Source of the DNA: Tahibacter amnicola
GTDB lineage: Bacteria > Pseudomonadota > Gammaproteobacteria > Xanthomonadales > Rhodanobacteraceae
Reading direction: 5' to 3'
DNA: 64,000 nucleotides
Assembly (NCBI RefSeq): GCF_025398735.1
Contig: NZ_CP104694.1
Span: forward strand, 2,567,001-2,631,000
Shown piece by piece: positions 9,078 through 16,481 of this stretch (its first letter is position 1; every line of letters begins with the position of its first letter). The position numbers were made by a program, and so were the translations under genes. A model generated the notes under the pieces. It did not search any database. It saw nothing but the letters and a program-made list of their open reading frames with translations, and had not been told where the DNA came from.

Positions 9078-11301
9078 CGGAGAGTTCCTGGAGCCGGGCA
9101 ATGAATCCGTCCATGTCGTAGTTCTGCAGCAAGGGACGCAATACGGCCGCAGCGGCGGCTCGTCCGCCACCGCCCTGGGTCATTGCCTGAAGCTGGGCTT
9201 CGAGCGCGGCGACGTTGCCCATCTCGGCATGCTCGCGCAATTCATCGGCCAGAGCCGCGGAGATCTGCGGCTGCGCATCGTATGTGGGCGCCTCGGGAGA
9301 CGGCGTGACGGCCGGCTGGTTCATCACGAATTCCACGTGCAGCAGGTCGCGCAGCGCGGCAAAGATACGTTCGAACAGGAACGGTTTGGCGATGTATTCG
9401 TCAAACCCGGCGGCGCGCACGGCGGAACGTGTCTGGCCGAGGCTGGACGCCGACATGGCGACATAGGCGGTGCGCTGTTCCGGCCAGAGGTCGCGCAACT
9501 GGCGGTGCAGGTCGGCACCGCCAAAACCCGGCATGCGGATGTCGGTGAAAACGATATCAGGAATACGGTGCCGGGCGGCCACGACGGCTTCGTCAGCGGT
9601 GCCGACACAGTCGACGCTGCAGCCGATGGCCCGCAACAGGCGGGCGAGCAGGTCGCGACTTTCCGCATCGTCATCAACGACCAGCGCGTGGACATCGAAA
9701 CCCGCAGCGAGATGATGCACCTTGTCCAGTGGCGACTCCGCCGGCGGCAGTGCGTCGCTGGCGGGCAGGTCGAGTTCGAAGGCGAATTGGGTCCCGGTAG
9801 CCTGCGAGCTGACATCCAGCCGGCTGCCCATCAGCTCCAGGTGCCGTCGCGCAATGGCCAGGCCCAGGCCCGCACCACCGGCGCGCGCGCCGACTTCCGT
9901 CTGCGCGAAGGGCTCCATCACGAACTCCAGCTGGTCCTCGGGGATGCCCGGGCCGCTATCGATGACGACGAAACGGTAGCGGTGCTCACCGACCCGCTTC
10001 ACATGGAGCGCGACGCCGCCTTCGTCGGTGAACTTGATCGCATTGCCCAGCAGGTTGATCAGTATCTGGCTGAGCTTGCCCTGGTCTCCCCGCACGCATC
10101 CGGGGGGCGGATCGACGTCCCAGCGCGACTCGAACTGCAGCTGCTTCTGCTGCGCGCGCAGGCTCAGCATGCCAGTGACGCTTTCCACCGTTTCCTGGAG
10201 GTCGAAGTCCGACAGCTTGAGTTGCATCACGCCGGCTTCGATGCGGGTGATGTCGATGATGTCGCTGATCAGGCCGATCAGGTGGTGCCCCGACCGCTGG
10301 ATCAGTGCCAGCGACTCGGCCGACTCCGATCCCAGGTCCGCATTGCGTGCCAGCAACTGGGCATGGCCCAGGATCACGTTCATGGGCGTGCGGATCTCGT
10401 GCGACATGTTGGCGAGGAAGATCGATTTCGCCTCGTTCGCCCGGTCAGCGGCCTGCTTGGCGGTCAACAGCGACGACTCGGCCCTGTGCCGTACTTTTAC
10501 CTCGTGACCGAGCTTCTGGTTGCTGTCACGCAGTTCGGCACTCAGATGCTGCTCGCGAGCGTACTCGCGTTGCAGTCGCTGGATGAAAACGCCGATCATG
10601 GCGACACCCAGCATCAGCAGACCCGCGGTGAGCCAGAAGATCTTGGTGAACACCTCTTCGGCCTTCGAAAAACCCAGTGCCAGCGGCTTGGAAACTTCCA
10701 GTACGCCGCGCACGTCGCCTTCGCGCCAGTCACGCTTTGGACTGAGGGGGTGGGTGTTGTGGCAGGTCACGCAGGCGCTGAGCATGCGATCGGCAACGGC
10801 GTAGCGCACATGCGGTTCGCCGTTGATGGCTTCGACGCGCACCACCGGTTCTGTCGGATTGCGCTGCAGGCGTTCCCAGGCGTCGCGGGCAAACGCGTCG
10901 GGCATGCCGCCGGTCTGGGCACGCCAGGGGAACGGGTGTGGGCTGTACAGCTTTACCCGGATATCCGCCGGATCGCTGCTCATCCGTTCGCCCAGCAGGA
11001 TGGTCAGGGTGGCCGGCAGCGGGATTTCGCCATCCCGCTGGATGTAGTCATGGGTCACCGGTACGCGACTCCCGCGCAGGCGGTCGACGACCTCGGAGGT
11101 GTACAGGCCGCGAAAGGCGGTCAGCATTGTGGCGTACTGACCACAGCTCACGGTGGCGTTGCTGCGCACCAGGTCGTAGGTCATCCGGCGCAGGTGCCAG
11201 GTGATTCCGGCCAGGCCTGCGGCAAAGAGGATGCCCAGCAGCAGCAGGGGATGCTCCGCCAGCCTACGCAGCAGTGCAGGTTTGCCGGACGGATTCGTCA
11301 T
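9061..11301 (-). CDS. Membrane hybrid histidine kinase with periplasmic haem-type DUF3365 sensor
   Basis: This 746-residue protein starts at ATG 11301 (a GTG lies at 11328). TM1 is at about 18-36. A periplasmic domain of the Tll0287/DUF3365 type (about 45-215) carries CVTCH at 177-181, a c-type haem attachment motif. TM2 is at about 222-241, followed by a coiled linker, HisKA with His301 (MSHEIRTPMN), HATPase_c (N-box NLLGNAIKF, G1 DSGPGIP, G2 GAGLGLAIA), a receiver domain with Asp at about 587 (FTDIRMPG) and Lys at about 639, and about 100 helical C-terminal residues. Haem in such sensors reports redox state or diatomic gases; the ligand here is inference. It forms a two-gene operon with the downstream receiver-kinase. 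Confidence 0.9.
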   Translation of the reverse strand: MTNPSGKPALLRRLAEHPLLLLGILFAAGLAGITWHLRRMTYDLVRSNATVSCGQYATMLTAFRGLYTSEVVDRLRGSRVPVTHDYIQRDGEIPLPATLTILLGERMSSDPADIRVKLYSPHPFPWRAQTGGMPDAFARDAWERLQRNPTEPVVRVEAINGEPHVRYAVADRMLSACVTCHNTHPLSPKRDWREGDVRGVLEVSKPLALGFSKAEEVFTKIFWLTAGLLMLGVAMIGVFIQRLQREYAREQHLSAELRDSNQKLGHEVKVRHRAESSLLTAKQAADRANEAKSIFLANMSHEIRTPMNVILGHAQLLARNADLGSESAESLALIQRSGHHLIGLISDIIDITRIEAGVMQLKLSDFDLQETVESVTGMLSLRAQQKQLQFESRWDVDPPPGCVRGDQGKLSQILINLLGNAIKFTDEGGVALHVKRVGEHRYRFVVIDSGPGIPEDQLEFVMEPFAQTEVGARAGGAGLGLAIARRHLELMGSRLDVSSQATGTQFAFELDLPASDALPPAESPLDKVHHLAAGFDVHALVVDDDAESRDLLARLLRAIGCSVDCVGTADEAVVAARHRIPDIVFTDIRMPGFGGADLHRQLRDLWPEQRTAYVAMSASSLGQTRSAVRAAGFDEYIAKPFLFERIFAALRDLLHVEFVMNQPAVTPSPEAPTYDAQPQISAALADELREHAEMGNVAALEAQLQAMTQGGGGRAAAAAVLRPLLQNYDMDGFIARLQELSDVHAD

Positions 11302-11799
11302 GGCCGGACGTCTGCTGACACCCCCCACCTGGGCACCGGGGCCATCTTACGCTTTTGCAGTGGACATTCGCCGCTGGGCCGGGCGAGGCCCCCGGCCGGG
11401 GCCGCTACACCGTAAGCCGGCGCGCGTGCGGTCTGGTGGATCGCCGGCACCGGGGAATGGCTTGACCAGTGCCGGTGCGCGCGGGGGGCTCCGCACCCGC
11501 GGCGACTGCGCGGGCGCGTTCCGTCGGATGCCGGCAATGGACAACGGAATCGCCGGAACGGCGTGGGACTTCGCTACGCCGATAGCAATCCGGAATGTTC
11601 GCAATCGCATTCGTCATCGTTTCAATCGATGCGAACTTGCCAAGTGCAAGAAGCGACGCGGGGCAGATATCGTTCCTGCGTGGGAGCGTCCGGATCGACG
11701 CTACTCCTTCGATGGCGCATGACACCACGTAGCTGGCATCGGCCCGCGCCGGCCGAGAGGATGTGCTACGCCACCTTCACCAAGACCAGAGACCATGCC
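11302..11799. other. Intergenic region between divergent genes
   Basis: 498 bases without a convincing gene, holding the promoter regions of the minus-strand hybrid kinase and the plus-strand small secreted protein. A small hairpin CTTGC/GCAAG occurs near 11637-11651. Open frames here have Arg/Pro-rich shadow composition. No clear -35/-10 pair was found. Confidence 0.5.
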
Positions 11800-12351
11800 G
11801 TGAAAAACGTACTTCGTCGTGCCGTCCTCGCACTCATTCCCCTGTCGCTGTTCGTCGCCGTCTCCGGCGTCACCGCAAAACCGCTCAGCTGCACCAGCGG
11901 ATCGCGCATGGTGTCCGCCGTGACCGATCCGGTGACCTTTCCCATCACTACCCGCTACCAGTTCGATACGCCAAACCTGCAGCCGCTGCTCCGATACACG
12001 ATCAGTGCCAACCGCGGTTGCCTGGTGGCGCACTTGTCCGGTCTTGCGCGGATCACTGACAACTACGTCGTTTTCCAGGTGCGCGTCGACGGTGTTCCGA
12101 TGAAGGGGCATCTGCCGGGTGTTGCCGGGGTGGCGACGCCTGTGGTCTTCGCGTCGATTGATTCACTCAGTGCAGCGCCGCTCAACGACGAGCAATTCAT
12201 CGACCCGACAAAGGTGACTGCCTACAACTTCTTTGACGAGATCGGCGAGGGTATCCACACCATTGAAGTGCTGGGCGCCGCAGGGAGTGGGGTCGACATG
12301 GCCAACCCCTCCCAGGTCAGCAACCTGGTGCTGACCCTGGAATACCAGTAA
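11800..12351 (+). CDS. Small exported protein of unknown function
   Basis: A 183-residue protein starting at GTG 11800 (VKNVLRRAVLAL), chosen because the signal peptide then has the expected length, with cleavage near GVTAKP. The mature part is about 155 residues of alternating strands with two cysteines (Cys in LSCTSG and GCLVAH), consistent with a single disulphide-stabilised beta-sandwich. Phrases such as LLRYTISANRGCLVAHLSG and GEGIHTIEVLGAAG suggest a jelly-roll or Ig-like fold. No family was recognised. It is followed by a very strong hairpin and then a response regulator on the same strand. Confidence 0.7.
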   Translation: MKNVLRRAVLALIPLSLFVAVSGVTAKPLSCTSGSRMVSAVTDPVTFPITTRYQFDTPNLQPLLRYTISANRGCLVAHLSGLARITDNYVVFQVRVDGVPMKGHLPGVAGVATPVVFASIDSLSAAPLNDEQFIDPTKVTAYNFFDEIGEGIHTIEVLGAAGSGVDMANPSQVSNLVLTLEYQ

Positions 12352-12365
12352 TTCGGCACGGGATA

Positions 12366-12402
12366 CCCGGGGAACGACCCGGAGTCGCGGGTCGTGCCCG
12401 GG
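12366..12402 (+). terminator. Strong two-step hairpin after secreted-protein gene
   Basis: ACGACCCG (12374-12381) pairs perfectly with CGGGTCGT (12388-12395). An outer CCCGGG (12366-12371) pairs with CCCGGG (12397-12402), giving a 14-bp interrupted stem. There is no T-tract, so it is a terminator or mRNA-stabilising hairpin by inference. Confidence 0.5.
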
Positions 12403-12549
12403 GCGGGGAAAGTGCCGGGATCGATCAGCGCATTGAAATACCTGGGGATTCCGGCACTGGTCCGCGAGTTTGCAATTTGTGATGGCATTCAATTCCCCGG
12501 TTTCTCGAATGAAAAGCTGCGGGCCCAACCGCGCGCTGGGGGGATTGGA

Positions 12550-13461
12550 ATGACGGGCAAGGCTAAGGTGATCGTCATCGATGACGAGATGCGCATCGTT
12601 GCAGCGATTGCGGCAGTGCTGGAAGGGATCTACGACGTCGTCGCGACGACCGATCCCTTCGAAGTGTTGCGGTGCGTCCAGACACAACCCGTGCACGTGG
12701 TCCTGGCTGATCTGCGCATGCCAGCGTATTCGGGTGCCGATCTACTGCGCGAAGTGCGCGCGCAGTCGCCGCAGACGACCCGCTTGCTGCTGTCGGACTT
12801 CACCGATCTTGCGCACGCGGTGCGTTCGATCAGCGTCGGTGACGTCTACCGGTTCGTGCGAAAACCCTGGGACAGCAAGGAACTGCTGTCCGCCATTGCG
12901 CAGGCGGTGGAGTTGGCAGTAGCGGCGAATCCACCCGGCGACACGGCGGGCGTTTCTGCAGGGCCCTCGGAATTGCCGGTGGACGTGCTGCTGGTCGGCG
13001 TCGCCGACAGCGACCATGACCTGTATGCCTGCACGGTCGGCTCGCGCTATACGCTCCATCGTGCTGGCAGTGTCGAGGCGGCGGCGCGCGTGATGGACCG
13101 TCATCCTGTCGGTGTCGTCATTGTCGACATGGATGCCCACGCGTCGGCGTTCGGCGACTTCCTGATCCGGCTGCGCGCGCAGCGGCCGGATATCGTGACA
13201 CTGGTGCAGGCTTCGCCACAGGGAGCACGCCACCTGATCGCTCTGATCAACCAGGCGCAGGTCTTCCGCTATCTGGCCAAGCCGCTTCGCCCGACGGCGC
13301 TGACGGCGTCAGTCGATGCGGCACTGCTGCGCCACGCCCAGCTGGCTCGACAGGCGCAGCGTCGACGTGAGCTGATGCAACCGGCAGCGCCTGGCGTCAG
13401 TGGCGCGCACGAATCGCGGGGATCGCTGATCACGCAGATTCACGAGCGAGCCCGCGTGTAA
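12550..13461 (+). CDS. Tandem-receiver response regulator without output domain
   Basis: A 303-residue protein from ATG 12550 (GGGGGGATTGGA upstream). The first receiver (about 5-120) has DD at 11-12, phospho-acceptor Asp54 (LADLRMP) and Lys105 in FVRKPWD, wording typical of RpfG/HDOD-associated receivers. A second receiver-like domain (about 144-260) keeps Asp193 (IVDMDAH) and Lys244 (YLAKPL), but the acidic pair is replaced by VADSD and the loop after the Asp is unusual, so it may be pseudo-receiver. The C-terminal 45 residues are Ala/Arg-rich and no HD-GYP, GGDEF or DNA-binding domain follows. It may act as a phosphate sink or partner for the kinases encoded upstream; that is inference. 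Confidence 0.82.
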   Translation: MTGKAKVIVIDDEMRIVAAIAAVLEGIYDVVATTDPFEVLRCVQTQPVHVVLADLRMPAYSGADLLREVRAQSPQTTRLLLSDFTDLAHAVRSISVGDVYRFVRKPWDSKELLSAIAQAVELAVAANPPGDTAGVSAGPSELPVDVLLVGVADSDHDLYACTVGSRYTLHRAGSVEAAARVMDRHPVGVVIVDMDAHASAFGDFLIRLRAQRPDIVTLVQASPQGARHLIALINQAQVFRYLAKPLRPTALTASVDAALLRHAQLARQAQRRRELMQPAAPGVSGAHESRGSLITQIHERARV

Positions 13462-13660
13462 CCTTTCCTGCATACGGGAGCGCAGCATCTGGCGGAACGG
13501 TGGAATGCGGGCGCTTCCGTGAGCAGATTCGCAACACTCCTGGACTGATTCCGACGCGCTCGCGTGGAAAACGGTCCATATCGCGCTTGCGTCGACGATG
13601 ACGCGCGGTGTGCGGCGTGTCCGCATTTTGCTGAGCAATAACAACGACCAAACGAAAGTC

Positions 13661-13691
13661 TTACAACTTTCTCGGCAAATGTGCCTATAGT
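13661..13691 (+). promoter_or_regulatory. Candidate sigma-70 promoter for the structured leader
   Basis: A good -10 box TATAGT is at 13686-13691, with a weak -35-like TTACAA at 13661-13666 (19-base spacing). Transcription would start near 13698, exactly the first base of the first helix of the downstream leader. The -10 is convincing, the -35 is not. Confidence 0.45.
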
Positions 13692-13697
13692 CGCCGC

Positions 13698-14112
13698 CCG
13701 TCGCAAACACCTGCGCAGCCATGGTCCGGGGGCGGTCCAGCTACGCAAGGAGAAGCCTGCCGTTCTGGCAGTTGCGACGGTGCTATGGAGTCGACGAGCG
13801 TCACCGGTGCCGCCGGGGGTAGGGAGACGTACTCCTGATCCCGTTAGGTACCGCGTCCGGCGACGTGATCGACTCCGACGCTGTTTTCCGAAAGGGGAAG
13901 ACGGGGGCAATGTCCTCTGCCGTGCGGGTAGGTCGGGGCAGGTCGCTTCCAATGCGCGCGCCATCGGAACAAACCGATGTAGCACCGATGGATGAATCGC
14001 AAAGACACCACCCCGGGTGGTGGCTGGCTTTGCTCAACAACCGTGGATCGTACGTAGGCCTGGCGGATCAGCCTCCGCAGGATCAGGCACGTCAGAAGAA
14101 AAGGAATCAACA
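13698..14112 (+). promoter_or_regulatory. Candidate structured 5' leader / non-coding RNA (415 nt)
   Basis: No gene lies between 13461 and 14113. The stretch contains, in order: a 9-bp helix CCGTCGCAA (13698-13706) / TTGCGACGG (13772-13780) closing a three-way junction with hairpins at 13712-13747 and CTGCC-GTTCT-GGCAG (13757-13771); a second closed domain GGAGTCGA (13787-13794) / TCGACTCC (13869-13876), extended by TCAC/GTGA and containing GGAG-ACGTA-CTCC (13823-13835); a GAAA-tetraloop hairpin (13884-13899); two mutually exclusive hairpins using CATCGG (13962-13967) with either of two CCGATG copies (13974-13979 or 13985-13990); and GCAAAG/CTTTGC (13999-14004 with 14028-14033) capped by CACCACC-CCG-GGTGGTG. 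No known riboswitch consensus (GEMM, TPP, cobalamin, glycine, fluoride) or RNase P/6S/tmRNA signature was matched. Confidence 0.45.
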
Positions 14113-15234
14113 ATGACGAATGCATTGCGCAACTTGCTCGTAGGATTGGGCCTGGCCCTCTCGCTTTCCGGAACCGCTGCGGCGGACACCCAGGTACACC
14201 TGGTTCACGGCGGCAAGCGATGCACCTTCACCTCGACGTCAACGCCGGCGGTGAAACTGATCACCGAAGGGCCGGATGCGGGCGACTTGCTGATCGAGAG
14301 CACGGAAGCGGCACCGTTCAGTGGCGATGGATGCCCCGGTGACGACTCGGGCGGCGCCGTCACGGTGTCCCCCGTCACGGCCCCCGCGACGGCGAACGCG
14401 AACGTGCCGTTCATCGTGCAGTTCCGCACCACGGGCAACCCGGACTATTGCTCGCCCGAAGGTTCGGTCATTCCAGAAAACTCGACGGTCGCGAACTGGG
14501 GGCCGGTCAGCAGCTCCACGCAGCTGTGTACCGGCGCGGCCTGCGCGAGTGTCACGCGCTCGATTACCGCCAGCGGAGCCGGTGAGCATCGTTTCGGCGT
14601 GAAGTGCTACAAGGCGGGCCAGCAGCCGGTCTCATCGTCGCTGGCCACGGTGCGGGTGATTGCCGATTGCCCGGCGCCGCAGGTGGCCACCCGCGTCGGC
14701 GGCACAACCGTCCTGCACTCGAACTTTGGCGAGCGCTGGGGTGATGCCAAGTTCTACGACAATGTCTTCGGCTACTCGCCGGCCACGAGCACCGCAAACC
14801 CGTTCCCCGGCCCGAATATCGGTTCGCAGGTAAACCTCGGATTGTCGCCGGGCGAATATTTCGCCATGGAGTTCACGGTTCCCGCCGATACGCGTCCGAC
14901 CTTCAAGTACTCGCTGACGACATTCGAAACCCGCTGGCGCCCGGCCGTCGGCGCCGGTGCGACGCCGATCGGACTGGCCATCTCGCCGTGCCCGGGTGTG
15001 TTCAATGACCCGCAGATGGCGCCGACCTGCCGCGCCAATCTGCAGCCGCAGGGCGACACGATGCAGCTTTCCGTGAATACCGCGTTCACCTCGACGTGTC
15101 CGCTGGTTCCCGGCAAGACGTACTACATGAATTTCGTGTTCGCCAACGTCAACACACCGGGAACGCCCAACTGCAACGGTTCCTGCAAGTTCAGCATCCG
15201 CACGCTTCGCGACGCGAGCCGTCCGGCCGAGTAA
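14113..15234 (+). CDS. Exported protein of unknown function downstream of structured leader
   Basis: A 373-residue protein from ATG 14113 (AAAAGGAATCAACA upstream) with a signal peptide ending near AAADT. The mature protein is Thr/Ser/Pro-rich and beta-rich, with about ten cysteines (GKRCTF, DGCPGDD, DYCSPEG, QLCTGAACA, VKCYKAG, PTCRANL, TSTCPL, NCNGSCKF) that could form disulphides. The first 200 residues look like two Ig-like domains. The C-terminal half reads like a jelly-roll lectin or carbohydrate-binding domain (PGEYFAMEFTVP, FKYSLTTFETRW, GKTYYMNFVFANV). No family was recognised. The next gene on the same strand also encodes an exported protein, after a strong hairpin. Confidence 0.75.
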   Translation: MTNALRNLLVGLGLALSLSGTAAADTQVHLVHGGKRCTFTSTSTPAVKLITEGPDAGDLLIESTEAAPFSGDGCPGDDSGGAVTVSPVTAPATANANVPFIVQFRTTGNPDYCSPEGSVIPENSTVANWGPVSSSTQLCTGAACASVTRSITASGAGEHRFGVKCYKAGQQPVSSSLATVRVIADCPAPQVATRVGGTTVLHSNFGERWGDAKFYDNVFGYSPATSTANPFPGPNIGSQVNLGLSPGEYFAMEFTVPADTRPTFKYSLTTFETRWRPAVGAGATPIGLAISPCPGVFNDPQMAPTCRANLQPQGDTMQLSVNTAFTSTCPLVPGKTYYMNFVFANVNTPGTPNCNGSCKFSIRTLRDASRPAE

Positions 15235-15250
15235 GCACCCAGCAACGCCG

Positions 15251-15274
15251 GGGCCGGGCTTGCCCGGCCCTTCT
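15251..15274 (+). terminator. Rho-independent-like terminator
   Basis: A perfect 9-bp stem GGGCCGGGC (15251-15259) / GCCCGGCCC (15262-15270) with a two-base loop is followed by TTCT, 16 bases after the stop codon of the preceding gene. The very short loop means the apical pairs probably open. Confidence 0.6.
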
Positions 15275-15361
15275 CGCCGCCGGTGATGCGCAGAGCCGCA
15301 CGGCGCCGCGAAGGACGGCCGCTCAACCTTCTCACGCGACGAACTACGGAATTTGACAGAC

Positions 15362-16246
15362 ATGAAACCTGCCAGCACTGCTGCGGCGTTGGCCGCACTG
15401 CTCTTCACCACCGCGTCCACCGCGGTGACCGTTCCCCTCGTGATTTCCGACGAGGACCACACCAACGCCGTGGCATGGACCTACTCCGACGGGGTCGCGT
15501 CGTTCACGACCGATACGCCTGTCATCTGTGCGAAAGTCGACGAGAACATCTCGTCCGGCGCCCAGAGCGTGGATTTCCAGCAGCCGGGGCTTGGAACGCG
15601 CATCGGAAATTTCCTGTTCGGGCGTACCGATGCCCAGGGCCGGCAGATGCCGCTCAGCGGGCTGCGTGTCCTGGAATATGTGCCGACCTTGCGCCTCCTC
15701 ACGGACGAGGAACTGGTGTGCTACGTACTTCGTAGCGACGGGACACGCAAGCGGACGGCCAACCTGTTCCTGGCGCCCTTCGATGAAACGCCGGACGCCA
15801 CCGCGGCCATCACCGTTGCTGCGCTGCCCGATGCCAGCAATGGCTTTCTCTACACCTATTATCTTGATGTGACGATTCCCGCCATGTCGGCCAGCGAGCC
15901 CGTGCCGTATGTGGTCAGCAATGGCTACGACAGCTCGGTGTTCAGCAATCCGCGTTTCTGCAAGGTGGCGCCGGGTGTCACCTCCTGCGGTGCAGCGCCT
16001 GTTGTCTCGACCAACGTGCACGACCGCGTGTCCGTTGCGCCGGGTGAGACCGTCCGTGCGCGCTACATCGTGACGCTGTCGGCGGGCCAGGTCATCGACG
16101 GGTCGATTCCGCCGACCTCGACACTGGCACTCGCAGGCCTGTTCACCTACATGGGCGGGGAAGTCCGCCTGGACAACAACGTCGCCGTGGGGCGCAATGC
16201 CCTGGGCAACAGCGCACTGCAGAACCTGGCCGGCGGGCGCCCGTAA
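15362..16246 (+). CDS. Exported protein of unknown function
   Basis: A 294-residue protein from ATG 15362 with a signal peptide (LAALLFTTASTAVT). The mature part is beta-rich with four cysteines (VICAKVD, ELVCYVL, RFCKVAP, TSCGAAP), and a second half with the feel of a CARDB/Ig-like domain (HDRVSVAPGETVRARYIVTL). The very end (GRNALGNSALQNL) resembles trimeric-adhesin stalk or YadA-like repeats (GRNAL), but only one unit is present. No family was recognised. Its promoter would lie in the 127 bases after the terminator of the upstream gene. Confidence 0.7.
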   Translation: MKPASTAAALAALLFTTASTAVTVPLVISDEDHTNAVAWTYSDGVASFTTDTPVICAKVDENISSGAQSVDFQQPGLGTRIGNFLFGRTDAQGRQMPLSGLRVLEYVPTLRLLTDEELVCYVLRSDGTRKRTANLFLAPFDETPDATAAITVAALPDASNGFLYTYYLDVTIPAMSASEPVPYVVSNGYDSSVFSNPRFCKVAPGVTSCGAAPVVSTNVHDRVSVAPGETVRARYIVTLSAGQVIDGSIPPTSTLALAGLFTYMGGEVRLDNNVAVGRNALGNSALQNLAGGRP

Positions 16247-16279
16247 CGCCACCTCGCAGCAGGCGACGGTCTTCACCCT

Positions 16280-16303
16280 GAAGGCAGCCATCCGGCTGCC
16301 TTC
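16280..16303 (+). terminator. Terminator-like hairpin
   Basis: A perfect 10-bp stem GAAGGCAGCC (16280-16289) / GGCTGCCTTC (16294-16303) with loop ATCC is followed by GGCGTTT. It lies 34 bases after the stop of the upstream exported-protein gene. Confidence 0.65.
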
Positions 16304-16481
16304 GGCGTTTCCGGGTACCGGCATTGTGCGTACGCGTGAGGCAGGTCCAGGCGTGTTCCACGCCTCTCGTCGCGTGATTGCTGCCGCCAGGGTGGCCAGC
16401 GGCGGCGCATTGTGGAATTCCGGGACGGGCTTGCCACCACAATGGCGGTGCAACCGGGCCCGTACGCAACGAGGTGCCGTC

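Noticed and set aside
9004-11415. An 803-codon plus-strand frame opposite the hybrid kinase
   Set aside because: Every motif of the kinase is on the minus strand; the plus frame has no recognisable domain.
13698-14035. c-di-GMP (GEMM) riboswitch in the leader before 14113
   Set aside because: GCAAAG and a GAAA tetraloop occur, but not in the GEMM order, and the conserved CAAACC...GACGCAAAGCC core is missing.
13698-14035. RNase P, 6S or tmRNA gene in the same span
   Set aside because: None of the invariant blocks (GAGGAAAGUCCGGGC, tRNA-like CCA end, 6S bubble) is present.
16200-16246. YadA-like adhesin stalk at the end of the exported protein (GRNALGNSALQNL)
   Set aside because: Only one unit, no membrane anchor and no further repeats.
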